Part shown: in pieces, positions 25,358-33,897 of the stretch
Position numbering within the stretch: the stretch's first letter is position 1
Layout of the letters: each line of letters opens with the position of its first letter
Assembly: GCF_029023725.1 (NCBI RefSeq)
Contig: NZ_CP119075.1
Location: 1,235,501 to 1,299,500, forward strand
DNA: 64,000 nt
Source: Synoicihabitans lomoniglobus
Lineage (GTDB): Bacteria > Verrucomicrobiota > Verrucomicrobiia > Opitutales > Opitutaceae
Direction of reading: 5' to 3'
Translations under genes and position numbers: made by a program
The notes under the pieces: generated by a model
What the model saw: the letters and a program-made list of their open reading frames with translations, nothing else
Databases searched by the model: none
What the model was told of the DNA's origin: nothing

Positions 25358-27754
25358 CTATTCGGCCCGAATCGCCACGAGGGGATCAACCCGGGTGGCT
25401 TGGCGAGCGGGCATCAAACAGGCGACGATACTGACGATGGCCATGAGCACGGCCACCGCGATGAATACCAACGGATCGTGACCGGAGGTGGCGTGCAGTT
25501 GCGAACCAAGGATGTATCCGAGACCCATCGACGCGACCGACCCCACCACCAGTCCCATGGCGACGAGGTGTAGACCACGACGAAACACCACGCGCAGCAC
25601 TTGGGCGGGACGGGCTCCCAGCGCCATGCGAACCCCGATTTCCCGGGTGCGCGTCGCCACGCTGAAGGAGATCACGCCGTAAACTCCGCAACAGGCGAGC
25701 ACCAGGGCGATCGCCGAGAACACTCCCAGCAGCACCAAGGCGAAACGGCGCCTCGCGGTGGAATCTCCGATGAGGTCGTTGATGGGGCGGATCGAAAACA
25801 CCGGTTGATCGGGATCGACCGCGAGGACGGCGCGGCGAATGTCTTCGCCCAAGCCGGTCGACGTTCGCGCCGCGCGCACCACAAACGCGAGTCGGGTTCC
25901 CGGCGTCTGGGCAAAGGGTTCGTAGATTTGCACGGACTCGGTTTGTTCGAGACCGAACTGTTTCACATCCCGGACGACACCCACGATGATGCGCCATTGC
26001 GGCTCGGGGGTGTTGGTGATGTGAACGCGTTGGTTGAGGGGGTCGGTGTCGCCGTAAAACTTGCGGGCAAAGGATTCGCTCACGAGCGCCACTCGCGGGG
26101 CGTCCCCGTCGTCCGCGGCGTCGAAGTTGCGGCCGGCCATCAGCGGAATCTGCATGGCCCGCAAGTAGTCGGGGCTGATCGCGAAGTAGTAGGCGGATGC
26201 ATCCATACCGGCGTTGTCGAACCGGTCTGGAAATTGCACGCGCATCACCTGGTTGTTGCGCGTGAATGGTAAAACCGAACTGTAGCCCGTGACGGTGACC
26301 TGATCAATTCGATCGAGACGGGCGGACAATTTTTCCGCGATCGCGGCGAGTTTTTCCGGAGAGTCGTAACGCTCCGCCGGCACCTCGAGGCTGACCGACC
26401 ACGCGCCCGTGGCATTGAAGCCGGGGTCCGTTCTGACGAGGCGAAGAAAGCTCCGGCCCAGCAGCCCGGCGGTATTGAGGAGGACCAGGGCGAGGGCGAT
26501 TTCCGTGACGATGAGCCACTGCCGAATGGTGTGATGGCGCAGATCGTCAACGGTGCCGCGCGGTCCGGACTTGAGTGAGGCGACGAGGTTGTGGGCGTTG
26601 GTTCGACCAACCGGAGCCAATCCGAAAATTACACCGACGAGTAACGACAGTAGCACGGTGAATCCCACCACGCGGTGGTCGAGTTGGATCTCGTTGGCCC
26701 GGGGAATGTGTTCGCCGCCGAACGCGACCAGGGCGTCGAGACTCCAATGCGCCAGCAACAAGCCGACTGCTCCGCCGAGGATGCCCAGCACTAAACTCTC
26801 CGCCAGCAACATGCGGGTGAGTTGCCACCGACTCGCTCCAAGCGCGATGCGAATGGAGATTTCGTGATGGCGACCGGTGGCGCGGACGAGCACGAGGTTG
26901 CCGACATTGGCGCAGGCGATGAGCAGCAGAAAGGCCACGGCCCCCAACAACGTATACAGCGTCGTGCCCACATCGCGGGTGTGCCATTGGAGCAACGGAA
27001 TCGCGAAGGCACTCCATCCGCCGTTGTCCACGGGATAATCCCGGGCGAGCTGATTCGCGATCGCGACCAGTTGAGAGTTGGCGGTGGCGACGGATGTGTT
27101 GGTCCGCAAGCGGGCGACCACCTGGATGTGGTGAATCCCGCGTTCCGCGGATTCCTCCGCGGTGAAGGCCATCGGGGTGATCATGTCGCTGGTCGGCTCG
27201 GTTTGAAATCCGGGTGGCATGATTCCGATGATCGTCACCGGTTGCCCGTTCAGTTGCAGCGTTTGTCCCACCGCCCCGGGACGTCCGCCCAGGTGGGATT
27301 GCCAGAAATCGTGCAACACCACTAACACGCGGGGAGCGCCGGGGCGGTCATCGATGGCGGTGAAGGCGCGACCTTGCGCGGGCATGACGCGCAGGGTGTC
27401 AAAGATGCCGGCCGTGGCGCGCAGGGCGCGCACGCGGCTGGGCTCGCCGCGACCGGTGAGGATGAGACTGTCTCCGCGCGCCGCATACATCTCGTCGAAG
27501 CAATCACTGCCGGTGCGAAAATCGAAATAGTCGGCGGGGCAGACACTGAGGGAGGGAAACTCCGGGAGGCGGGATTGGCGAATCGCGACGAGGGCATCGG
27601 ATGCGGGATAATCGATCGGCCGCAGCAGCACCGAGTTGACGAGGGTGAGGATGGCGCTCGTGGCTCCGATGCCCACCGCCAGCAGTGCGAGTGAGAGCAG
27701 ACTAAAACCGGGAGACTTGGCCAACTGGCCGAGAGCGTGACGCAGAACGGACAT
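25358..27754 (-). CDS. ADOP-type FtsX/MacB-like orphan permease
   Basis: About 798 residues with two MacB/FtsX permease modules. The N-terminus has a MacB-like helix (GFSLLSLALLAVGIGATSAI) and a large periplasmic domain. The first FtsX core is ~265-350 (ACANVGNLVLVRATGRHHEI, IALGASRWQL), then a second periplasmic domain, then the second core ~675-800 (TRTREIGVRMALGARPAQVL, ending ATRVDPLVAIRAE). This fits the acidobacterial duplicated orphan permease group, which usually has no ATPase gene next to it; none is seen here. Start ATG 27754 was preferred to a TTG four codons upstream. Confidence 0.88.
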   Translation of the reverse strand: MSVLRHALGQLAKSPGFSLLSLALLAVGIGATSAILTLVNSVLLRPIDYPASDALVAIRQSRLPEFPSLSVCPADYFDFRTGSDCFDEMYAARGDSLILTGRGEPSRVRALRATAGIFDTLRVMPAQGRAFTAIDDRPGAPRVLVVLHDFWQSHLGGRPGAVGQTLQLNGQPVTIIGIMPPGFQTEPTSDMITPMAFTAEESAERGIHHIQVVARLRTNTSVATANSQLVAIANQLARDYPVDNGGWSAFAIPLLQWHTRDVGTTLYTLLGAVAFLLLIACANVGNLVLVRATGRHHEISIRIALGASRWQLTRMLLAESLVLGILGGAVGLLLAHWSLDALVAFGGEHIPRANEIQLDHRVVGFTVLLSLLVGVIFGLAPVGRTNAHNLVASLKSGPRGTVDDLRHHTIRQWLIVTEIALALVLLNTAGLLGRSFLRLVRTDPGFNATGAWSVSLEVPAERYDSPEKLAAIAEKLSARLDRIDQVTVTGYSSVLPFTRNNQVMRVQFPDRFDNAGMDASAYYFAISPDYLRAMQIPLMAGRNFDAADDGDAPRVALVSESFARKFYGDTDPLNQRVHITNTPEPQWRIIVGVVRDVKQFGLEQTESVQIYEPFAQTPGTRLAFVVRAARTSTGLGEDIRRAVLAVDPDQPVFSIRPINDLIGDSTARRRFALVLLGVFSAIALVLACCGVYGVISFSVATRTREIGVRMALGARPAQVLRVVFRRGLHLVAMGLVVGSVASMGLGYILGSQLHATSGHDPLVFIAVAVLMAIVSIVACLMPARQATRVDPLVAIRAE

Positions 27755-27902
27755 GACAACTTGCAATCCAAGGATGAGCGCAGCGGGTTGCCCAAAACGG
27801 TGGCGCCGACCGCAACCGCACGGAGTCGGGCAGGGGCGAAAGTGGGAGCGCTCCGAAAAGGGGGGACGGGAAAGGGCGGGAGTGGCGCGGGAACGGAGCG
27901 GT

Positions 27903-27929
27903 GCGGCGGCATCAAAACAATGCCGCCGC
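27903..27929 (-). terminator. Strong hairpin downstream of the secreted repeat protein
   Basis: gcggcggcat (27903-27912) and atgccgccgc (27920-27929) form a perfect 10-base stem with a 7-base loop, about 41 bases past the stop of the minus-strand gene at 27971. There is no T-run, so it may stop or protect the transcript rather than be a classical terminator. Confidence 0.5.
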
Positions 27930-27970
27930 CCGCCGTTGGCAATGCGCGCGATGAGGCGCGCAGAGATTTC

Positions 27971-30133
27971 TTACATGGCGTCGTAGACTTCGATGAGCGC
28001 GGTGCCGGAGCCGTTGGCGGGAATCGCGGAGGTCAGGTGCGCGGTGTAAACGCCCGGAGCCAACGTGATCTTGATCGCCGCATCCGGCGAGCCGACGGGG
28101 AGCGGAAAGGCGCCGAGCGATCGACCGTCGTCGTCGGACCAGTAGTCGTTGGTGGCCAGGGGCGCGCCATCGGACCGGAACAACGTCAGCCGCGGATTGC
28201 TCAGCGGGTGGGTCACGCCGTGCAAGGCAAGAGCCGGACCCACGCCGCGCAGGATCACGGGAAGCGGGTGATTGCCTTCAATGACGAATCCGATGACCAA
28301 TGCGCCGCCGGCCGGCAGGTGGGCGCGGGCGGAGAGGTTGGACAGGCGGTTTTCACCATCGTTGAGGTGGTTGTCATAGACTTCGGTCAAGACGCGACCC
28401 ACGCCGTGGTCGGGACTGTCGATCACCACGGAATAGGGGCCCGGGGTGAGGTTGGCCGGAAGCACGGCGTCGAGTGAGCCGGGCGGCAGCGGGAACCCGC
28501 CGAGATCGCTCCCGTCGAACAACCCCCAATTGTCATTGTAGCCCCGCACCGTGCCTTGACGCATGAGGGTGAGGTTGGGATCGGCCAGGAAATCCGGCAC
28601 GTTGAACTGCGCCAGCGTCGGACCAATACCGCGGACGATGACAGGTTTGAGGGCGTCGCCATGGACCACGAAACCCACATTGATCGGCTCGCCCCCGGAA
28701 CCGTTGATGGCGTTCACGGAGAGGTTGGTCAATCGACTGCCCAATGCCGGGTCGATGACGGTGATCTGGGCTTCCTCGGAGGCGACGGTGCCATAGTCAT
28801 TGGTGATCAGGGCGCGATAGGAACCGGTGTTAGCCATGGCGATCTTGTCGATACTGAGGGTGGCGCTGGTTTCGCCAAAGAGCACTAAACCGTCCTTTAA
28901 CCAACGATACGTGACCGGTTGCGTGGAGTCTTCCAGCGTCACGCTCAAACGCACGCGTCGGGACTGCGCCACCCGGGTGGATGCGGGATTCTGGCGAATC
29001 ACCGGCGGGGCGGCTTGAACGGACGTCATGAAGAAGGGTTGCATCGTCTGGTGGGCGTTTAAGTAAGCGCTGCCCACGGCGACGAACTGACCTTGACCAT
29101 AGGCGACCCCGGCCAGGGCGTTCACGCGAGGGAATGGCAACGCACCGAGGTCGCGCCAATACAGGCCTTCGACCGATCCGTAGAGGGTGTTGCTCTCCCC
29201 GATGGAACGCGTGACGAAGAGGCCGCCCGCGAACTGGATGTTCGGGTCGAAGTTGGTGGGCAAATCGTTCACGTAACGCACGAACGAGATGCCGTTGGTG
29301 CTGCGATAAATATTGCGCGTCGGTGTGACGCCGAAGAACCAACCGTTGCCGTAGAGCAGTCGCACGGACTCGTATTCGCCTTCCATCGTTCCGCGGGTCC
29401 ACGTGGATCCGTTGTCCGTCGTGCAGGCGATGATCGAGCGGGAGTAAGCCGTCGGATTGTCGAGATCGCTCACCCGATAGTTGATGACGCAACGGCCGTT
29501 TGCGCCGACCATACTTTGCACGCTGACGCTGGAGCGCGGACCCGTGCCTGGCAGCGGGGCGGCGGGTTGCCAGGTGCGCAGGTCGGACGAACGGAACAGT
29601 TCAACCGCGCCATAGATCGCGCCCGGGATCTGTATCATTCGGTTCCGCGCCACCAAGGCGGTGGAGCCGTCCGTGGCCCACCAGTCATGAGCGGAAGTCG
29701 ATTGCTCCACGCCGTTCGTTGGCGCGGTGCGGGCGGGCAGAGTGAAGATATCCTGCCAGAAAATACCGTTCGGGCTCGCGTAAATACGGTCGCCATTGGC
29801 GTGGTAAAACATGCCGTTGGCCACCCGTAGATCGCGCAGGCTGGGATCGGCGTGGGGAGCGGGATGCCAGGCGAGACCGTCGGTCGAGTGGTGCAAGCGA
29901 TTGTTCGCGATAGCCACAAAGCGACCGTGGTTAAACACGACACCGCGCATGGTGTGCGTCGGGTCCGATCCATACGACGGCACAGGACGGTTGATCCAGG
30001 GGACGGCGGTCAGCGAGGTGACGGCGGCGAGAAACGCCAGAATAAGCAACGAACGCCGACGAGACCGGCGAGGTGTCGAAGGCGGTGAAGGCGGCTCGGG
30101 AATGAGCCAGGGACGTGGGATCATGGTGATCAT
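27971..30133 (-). CDS. Secreted or anchored propeller/Ig-like/tandem-repeat protein
   Basis: The 720-residue protein starts with a basic segment (TPRRSRRRS) and one hydrophobic helix, a membrane anchor or long signal. Residues up to ~370 have repeated photosensor/BNR-like strands (TMRGVVFNHGRFVAIANN, GNGWFFGVTPT, VAYGQGQFVAVGS) typical of a beta-propeller. An Ig-like domain follows (YRWLKDGLVLFGETSATLSI, MANTGSYRALITNDYGTV). The C-terminus is a tandem ~120-residue repeat, each copy beginning (R)LSNLS/LTNLSV, with VILRGVGPALA or VIVRGIGPTLA, LxLF/LMR, and ending EVYD. I chose ATG 30133; earlier in-frame codons precede the anchor. Function unknown; probably a surface protein. Confidence 0.75.
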   Translation of the reverse strand: MITMIPRPWLIPEPPSPPSTPRRSRRRSLLILAFLAAVTSLTAVPWINRPVPSYGSDPTHTMRGVVFNHGRFVAIANNRLHHSTDGLAWHPAPHADPSLRDLRVANGMFYHANGDRIYASPNGIFWQDIFTLPARTAPTNGVEQSTSAHDWWATDGSTALVARNRMIQIPGAIYGAVELFRSSDLRTWQPAAPLPGTGPRSSVSVQSMVGANGRCVINYRVSDLDNPTAYSRSIIACTTDNGSTWTRGTMEGEYESVRLLYGNGWFFGVTPTRNIYRSTNGISFVRYVNDLPTNFDPNIQFAGGLFVTRSIGESNTLYGSVEGLYWRDLGALPFPRVNALAGVAYGQGQFVAVGSAYLNAHQTMQPFFMTSVQAAPPVIRQNPASTRVAQSRRVRLSVTLEDSTQPVTYRWLKDGLVLFGETSATLSIDKIAMANTGSYRALITNDYGTVASEEAQITVIDPALGSRLTNLSVNAINGSGGEPINVGFVVHGDALKPVIVRGIGPTLAQFNVPDFLADPNLTLMRQGTVRGYNDNWGLFDGSDLGGFPLPPGSLDAVLPANLTPGPYSVVIDSPDHGVGRVLTEVYDNHLNDGENRLSNLSARAHLPAGGALVIGFVIEGNHPLPVILRGVGPALALHGVTHPLSNPRLTLFRSDGAPLATNDYWSDDDGRSLGAFPLPVGSPDAAIKITLAPGVYTAHLTSAIPANGSGTALIEVYDAM

Positions 30134-30659
30134 GGTGGATGGGATTTTTACTGACGATGTGGGTTGGGTTGGTTCACGCGGTGCGTATTCAATATGTGGC
30201 GACGCGAGAAAAATTAAACCGGTGCGAATGGCGCCGGATGAGCAGACACAAGCAGGCCCGGGGTCGGTCCGATATCGGTCGGCCGAAAGGAAGCGGGCGC
30301 GGGTCGGGTTCCGGCGGATCGGCGTCAAGCGCCGGGGCAAAGCCGGGAAGGGAGGGGAGTCCGGATTATCCGGAGAACCAGGCGATAATCGGCTGGCGCA
30401 GATGGTTCACCGTCAACGAGACGGTGCTGACTTTTAGAGGAGAGATGATCGTGAAGGACACGGCAAAGGAATTGGTTGGTGCCGAGCCAGATTGCAGTCA
30501 CCGTGCCAAGATAAATGGAAAATCGTAAGTCGCACGTAACCAATAGATAGATAAATCAAATGAGCATTGGTCGAAAGCGCCACAGCACGACTGCGGGATA
30601 GTTCCGTCCCATTTTTGGGAGCAAAGTATCCATTTCGCGGGCACGTGGTTCGCCGCCGA
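30134..30659. other. Gene-free region upstream of the secreted protein and GNAT remnant
   Basis: About 520 bases between the minus-strand secreted protein and the GNAT remnant. Open frames exist but lack any recognised domain or good start. Near 30501-30560 the sequence turns AT-rich (gataaatggaaaatcg, aatagatagataaatcaaatg), unlike the surrounding DNA; otherwise I see nothing definite. Confidence 0.4.
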
Positions 30660-30851
30660 TCAGTCGGTGGGTGCAGCGGGCCGGGGCAGTGTGATCCAGT
30701 AGCGCTGCACCATGCCTTGGTAGTGCTCCGAATGGACCTCGGACTCCAGCACTCCGCCGTTGCGCTGAATCGCCCGGGCGGAGCCAAGGTTGTCTCGGAG
30801 ACACGTCACCAGGCAGCGTTTCAGGCCGAGTTGGGCAGCGGCAGTTGTTTT
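30660..30851 (-). pseudogene. C-terminal remnant of a GNAT-family acetyltransferase
   Basis: Read on the minus strand, 63 codons run from an in-frame stop (30854-30852) to a TGA at 30662-30660. They encode AAQLGLKRCLVTCL, RDNLGSARAIQRNGGVLES and QRYWITL, the classic end of a GNAT acetyltransferase (acetyl-CoA pyrophosphate loop region, then N-x-x-S-x-x-x-I-x-K/R-N-G-G). The first ~100 residues of a normal GNAT protein are missing, and no start codon is left. Homology stops exactly where the AT-rich hipBA promoter begins, suggesting that arrival of hipBA deleted the front part. Confidence 0.75.
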
Positions 30852-30925
30852 TTAAACGACTATAAAAGCGAATATAAGCGGAATAATTGGTTGAAAACGA
30901 AATAAAACAGGATAATGCCGTAAAT
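30852..30925 (+). promoter_or_regulatory. AT-rich promoter/operator region of hipBA
   Basis: This stretch is far richer in A and T than its surroundings. It contains an imperfect direct repeat, tataaaagcgaa (30861-30872) and tataagcggaa (30873-30883), and a -35-like ttgaaa followed by a weak -10 region (gataat). HipB proteins repress their own operon, so the repeats are candidate HipB sites; this is not shown. Confidence 0.45.
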
Positions 30926-31195
30926 ATGAATCAACTTGTGGAGCTCGGGCAGCGGGTGCGGCAGCAACGGGTATCTCAGGCGCTGAAGCAGCGAGACCTC
31001 GCGGCCAAGGCGGCGGTGAGCATCGATGTGCTGTCGGCTTTGGAAAACGGTCGGTCGGTGACGGTCGAGTCATTGTCCCGGGTTTTGGCGGCCTTGGGAT
31101 TTGCTGACGCGTTGGTCGACCTGTTGCCCGCGCCGGTGCCCAGCCCGATCGAACTGCAAAAACTGGCCGGCAAGGAGCGGCAACGCGTGCGCTGA
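30926..31195 (+). CDS. hipB: HipB-type antitoxin, XRE-family DNA-binding protein
   Basis: The 89-residue protein has one helix-turn-helix domain of Cro/C1 type (~5-62: LGQRVRQQRVSQALKQRDLAAKAAVSID, LSALENGRSVTVESLSRVLAALG). In HipBA systems HipB binds and neutralises HipA and represses the operon. The start is ATG 30926; an in-frame TTG at 30887 would add 13 residues without conserved character. Its TGA overlaps the hipA ATG (TGATG), coupling translation. Confidence 0.9.
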   Translation: MNQLVELGQRVRQQRVSQALKQRDLAAKAAVSIDVLSALENGRSVTVESLSRVLAALGFADALVDLLPAPVPSPIELQKLAGKERQRVR

Positions 31196-32511
31196 TGGCC
31201 AATCCCTTTGTCGATGTCTATTACGGCGGCACCAAGGCCGGGGTGGCGTATTGGGATGTCGCCCGACGCGCGGCGGCGTTTGAATATACGCCGAAGTTTG
31301 TGCGCAGTGGAGTGGAGCTGGCCCCGTTGATGATGCCGCTGCGGACGGGGCCGTATCAGTTCACCAATCTGCCCGAGTCTTTCGGCGGGCTGCCGGGACT
31401 GCTGGCCGATAGTTTACCCGACACCTATGGCAACGCGTTGATCGACGACTGGCTGCGTTCCGAAGGTCGCTCGCCGACCGATTTTTCGCCGGTCGAGCGA
31501 CTGTGCTACATCGGTAATCGGGGTATGGGGGCACTGGAATTTCGACCGTCGTTGCGGGAGCGAAATTCCAAATCGGAACGACTGGAAGTCGACCGGTTGG
31601 TGGAATTGGCGTCGGCGGCGCTGGCGCGTCGGGAAGGTCTGAGCGTCGGTTTGGGCAACGATGAAGATTTGAACGAAATTTTGCGCGTCGGCACCTCGGC
31701 GGGCGGCGCGCGAGCCAAGGCGGTGGTGGCGCTGAATCCGAGCACGGGCGAGGTGCGTTCGGGTCAGGCCAAGGTGCCGGCGGGTTTCGAGCATTGGCTG
31801 ATGAAGTTTGACGGCGTGACCGCTTCGTTCGACGGCGTGCGCGATCCGCAAGGGTATGGAAGGATTGAATACGCCTATCATCTCATGGCGCGGCAGGCCG
31901 GTATTGCCATGGCGGCCTGCCGACTCTTCGAGGAAGGCGGGCGGGCTCATTTCATGACCCGTCGGTTCGATCGTCCCGATGCCACCGGCAAGCGGCATTT
32001 CGCGTCGCTCTTCGGCGTCGCGCACATGGCTTATGCGGCTCCGGGAGCGCACGGTCACGCCTACGAGGATTATTTCGATGTGATCGAAAAACTGCACCTC
32101 GCTCCGGTAGCCAAATTGGAAGGATTTCGTCGCATGGTGTTCAACGTGCTCGGTTGCAACCGCGACGACCACACCAAGAACTTTGGTTTCATGCTCAATG
32201 GCGACGATGCGTGGGAATTGTCACCCGCCTACGATGTGTCCTACGCGCACAATCCACAGCCAGGCAAATGGACCGCGACCCAGCAGATGAGTGTCGCCGG
32301 TAAACGGGAAAACATCACGCGGGCGGACTTCATCACGATCGGTCGCAACTGCCGCGTGGCCACCGTGCCTAAACTCAACGCGGTAATCGACGAGGTTGCC
32401 GCCGCGCTGGAGCAATGGGAACGCTTTGCCGACCAGGCCGGAGTGGCGCCGCAGTCCACTGCCAAAATTGATCGAGTTCTGCGGGCGGTGCGTGATGCCG
32501 CGATGAGCTAA
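31195..32511 (+). CDS. hipA: HipA-type serine/threonine kinase toxin
   Basis: A 438-residue kinase; E. coli HipA phosphorylates glutamyl-tRNA synthetase and causes growth arrest. All active-site elements can be matched: the loop VGTSAGGARAKA with autophosphorylation-type Ser168, ATP-binding Lys204 (WLMKFD), catalytic D324 and N329 (NRDDHTKNFG), and the metal-binding D347 (LSPAYDVSY). The toxin therefore looks intact. It overlaps hipB by 1 base. Downstream, at 32581, is a REP-like palindrome, and upstream a broken GNAT gene, so the pair looks like a mobile island. The exact target cannot be read. Confidence 0.93.
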   Translation: MANPFVDVYYGGTKAGVAYWDVARRAAAFEYTPKFVRSGVELAPLMMPLRTGPYQFTNLPESFGGLPGLLADSLPDTYGNALIDDWLRSEGRSPTDFSPVERLCYIGNRGMGALEFRPSLRERNSKSERLEVDRLVELASAALARREGLSVGLGNDEDLNEILRVGTSAGGARAKAVVALNPSTGEVRSGQAKVPAGFEHWLMKFDGVTASFDGVRDPQGYGRIEYAYHLMARQAGIAMAACRLFEEGGRAHFMTRRFDRPDATGKRHFASLFGVAHMAYAAPGAHGHAYEDYFDVIEKLHLAPVAKLEGFRRMVFNVLGCNRDDHTKNFGFMLNGDDAWELSPAYDVSYAHNPQPGKWTATQQMSVAGKRENITRADFITIGRNCRVATVPKLNAVIDEVAAALEQWERFADQAGVAPQSTAKIDRVLRAVRDAAMS

Positions 32512-32580
32512 ACAGACGGTTGGAAAGGGGCGTGCTTGCGCGCGATGACCGCGGTGCGCTGGCGGCGAGAGACGATGTTT

Positions 32581-32603
32581 TCGCGAGCAAGCTCGCTCCT
32601 AAC
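32581..32603. repeat. REP-like palindrome, single copy
   Basis: tcgcgagcaagctcgctcctaac: the arms gcgagc and gctcgc flank a 2-base centre and are followed by a CCTA(A)C tail. Related copies lie at 39843-39865 and, inverted, at 39915-39943. The form matches the REP elements best known from pseudomonads. Confidence 0.65.
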
Positions 32604-32638
32604 CAAATGAGTTGAAACCAGCGGTATGCTCCGATTTG

Positions 32639-33730
32639 TCACAAATACACGCCGCCGCCGAGCAGGCGGGGGCCGTCGTAGAGGGCGAGGATTTGGCCGG
32701 AGGCGAGGCCGCGTTGCGGGGTTTCGAACTGCACGGTGGCGGCGGTGGGGTCGGTGGGGTCGGGGGTGAACGTGAGTGCCACGCGGGGGTCGCGGTAGCG
32801 GACTTTTCCCTCCAGTGCAGTCGACGTGGTGGGCGGGGCGGATGTGTTCCAGCGCAGCGAATGAATTTTGGCTGCGGTGGTGTGGAGGCCGGGCGCGGTG
32901 GGACCGTCGAACGCGACAAGCAACGCGCGATCGGAGGCGCGTTTGCCGACCACCACATAGGCCTCACCATCCGTGTTTGAGGGCACGCCGATGCCTTTGC
33001 GTTGGCCGAGGGTGAAGAAGTGCAGGCCGTGGTGTTGGCCGAGGATTTTATCGTCGGTCGCCCGCACGATGGGGCCGGGATCGTCGGGCACGTATTCGCG
33101 CAGGAAATCGGCCATCTTGACCTGGCCGATGAAACAGATGCCCTGACTATCCTTCTTGGCCGCGTTGGGCAATCCGGCGGCGGCGGCGAGACGGCGTAGT
33201 TCGGGTTTGGCCAGGTGACCAATGGGAAAGCGGGCGGCGGCGAGTTGTTCCTGTTGGAGGAGCGCGAGGAAGTAGGTTTGGTCCTTGTTGGGGTCGGCCC
33301 CTTCGATGAGCGCGAAGGTGCCGTCGTCAAGCCGGGTGCGTTGCGCGTAATGACCGGTGGCGACGGCGTCGAAATCGTGGTCTCGTGCCCATTGCGCGAA
33401 TACACCGAATTTAATGTCGCGGTTGCACATCACGTCGGGGTTGGGGGTCTGGCCGCGTTGGTAGCCGTCGAGCAGGTAGGCCACGACGCGTTCGCGGTAT
33501 TCCTCCATGAGGTTGACGACCCGAAATGGAATGCCGAGGTGATCGGCCACGGCGCGAGCGTCGACGATGTCCTGTTCCCACGGACAGTCGCCGATGATTT
33601 CATCCTCGTTGATCCAGTTCTTCATGTAAGCCGCTTCGACGTCGTGGCCGGCCTCTTTGAGCACGAGCGCGGCCACGGCGCTGTCGACGCCGCCGGAGAG
33701 GGCGACCAGAATTCGCTCGGAGGATTTCAT
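32639..33730 (-). CDS. mnmA: MnmA, tRNA U34 2-thiouridylase
   Basis: MnmA puts sulfur on wobble uridine 34 of Lys, Glu and Gln tRNAs using ATP and a relayed persulfide. The 363-residue protein has the PP-loop LSGGVDSAV (~11-19), the catalytic Cys102 in [13 protein letters not shown], and the second Cys199 in DSQGICFIG, the pair essential for sulfur transfer. The GHYAQR segment and [11 protein letters not shown] are also typical. It reads opposite to hipA (convergent) and divergently from the GH13 gene. Confidence 0.97.
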   Translation of the reverse strand: MKSSERILVALSGGVDSAVAALVLKEAGHDVEAAYMKNWINEDEIIGDCPWEQDIVDARAVADHLGIPFRVVNLMEEYRERVVAYLLDGYQRGQTPNPDVMCNRDIKFGVFAQWARDHDFDAVATGHYAQRTRLDDGTFALIEGADPNKDQTYFLALLQQEQLAAARFPIGHLAKPELRRLAAAAGLPNAAKKDSQGICFIGQVKMADFLREYVPDDPGPIVRATDDKILGQHHGLHFFTLGQRKGIGVPSNTDGEAYVVVGKRASDRALLVAFDGPTAPGLHTTAAKIHSLRWNTSAPPTTSTALEGKVRYRDPRVALTFTPDPTDPTAATVQFETPQRGLASGQILALYDGPRLLGGGVYL

Positions 33731-33897
33731 GAAGGCGCAGGGTTAATCATGAATCGGGGCGGGCGTCACCACGCTATTTGTGTGATTCGCGGATGTGGAG
33801 GCCGTCGGTATGGCTTGTGCACTGCGCGATAGTTTTTTCGACATCATGATTTGTCTTTGTCCTTTTGCGGGTTTCTTGCGGCTAATGCTTCTTACTG

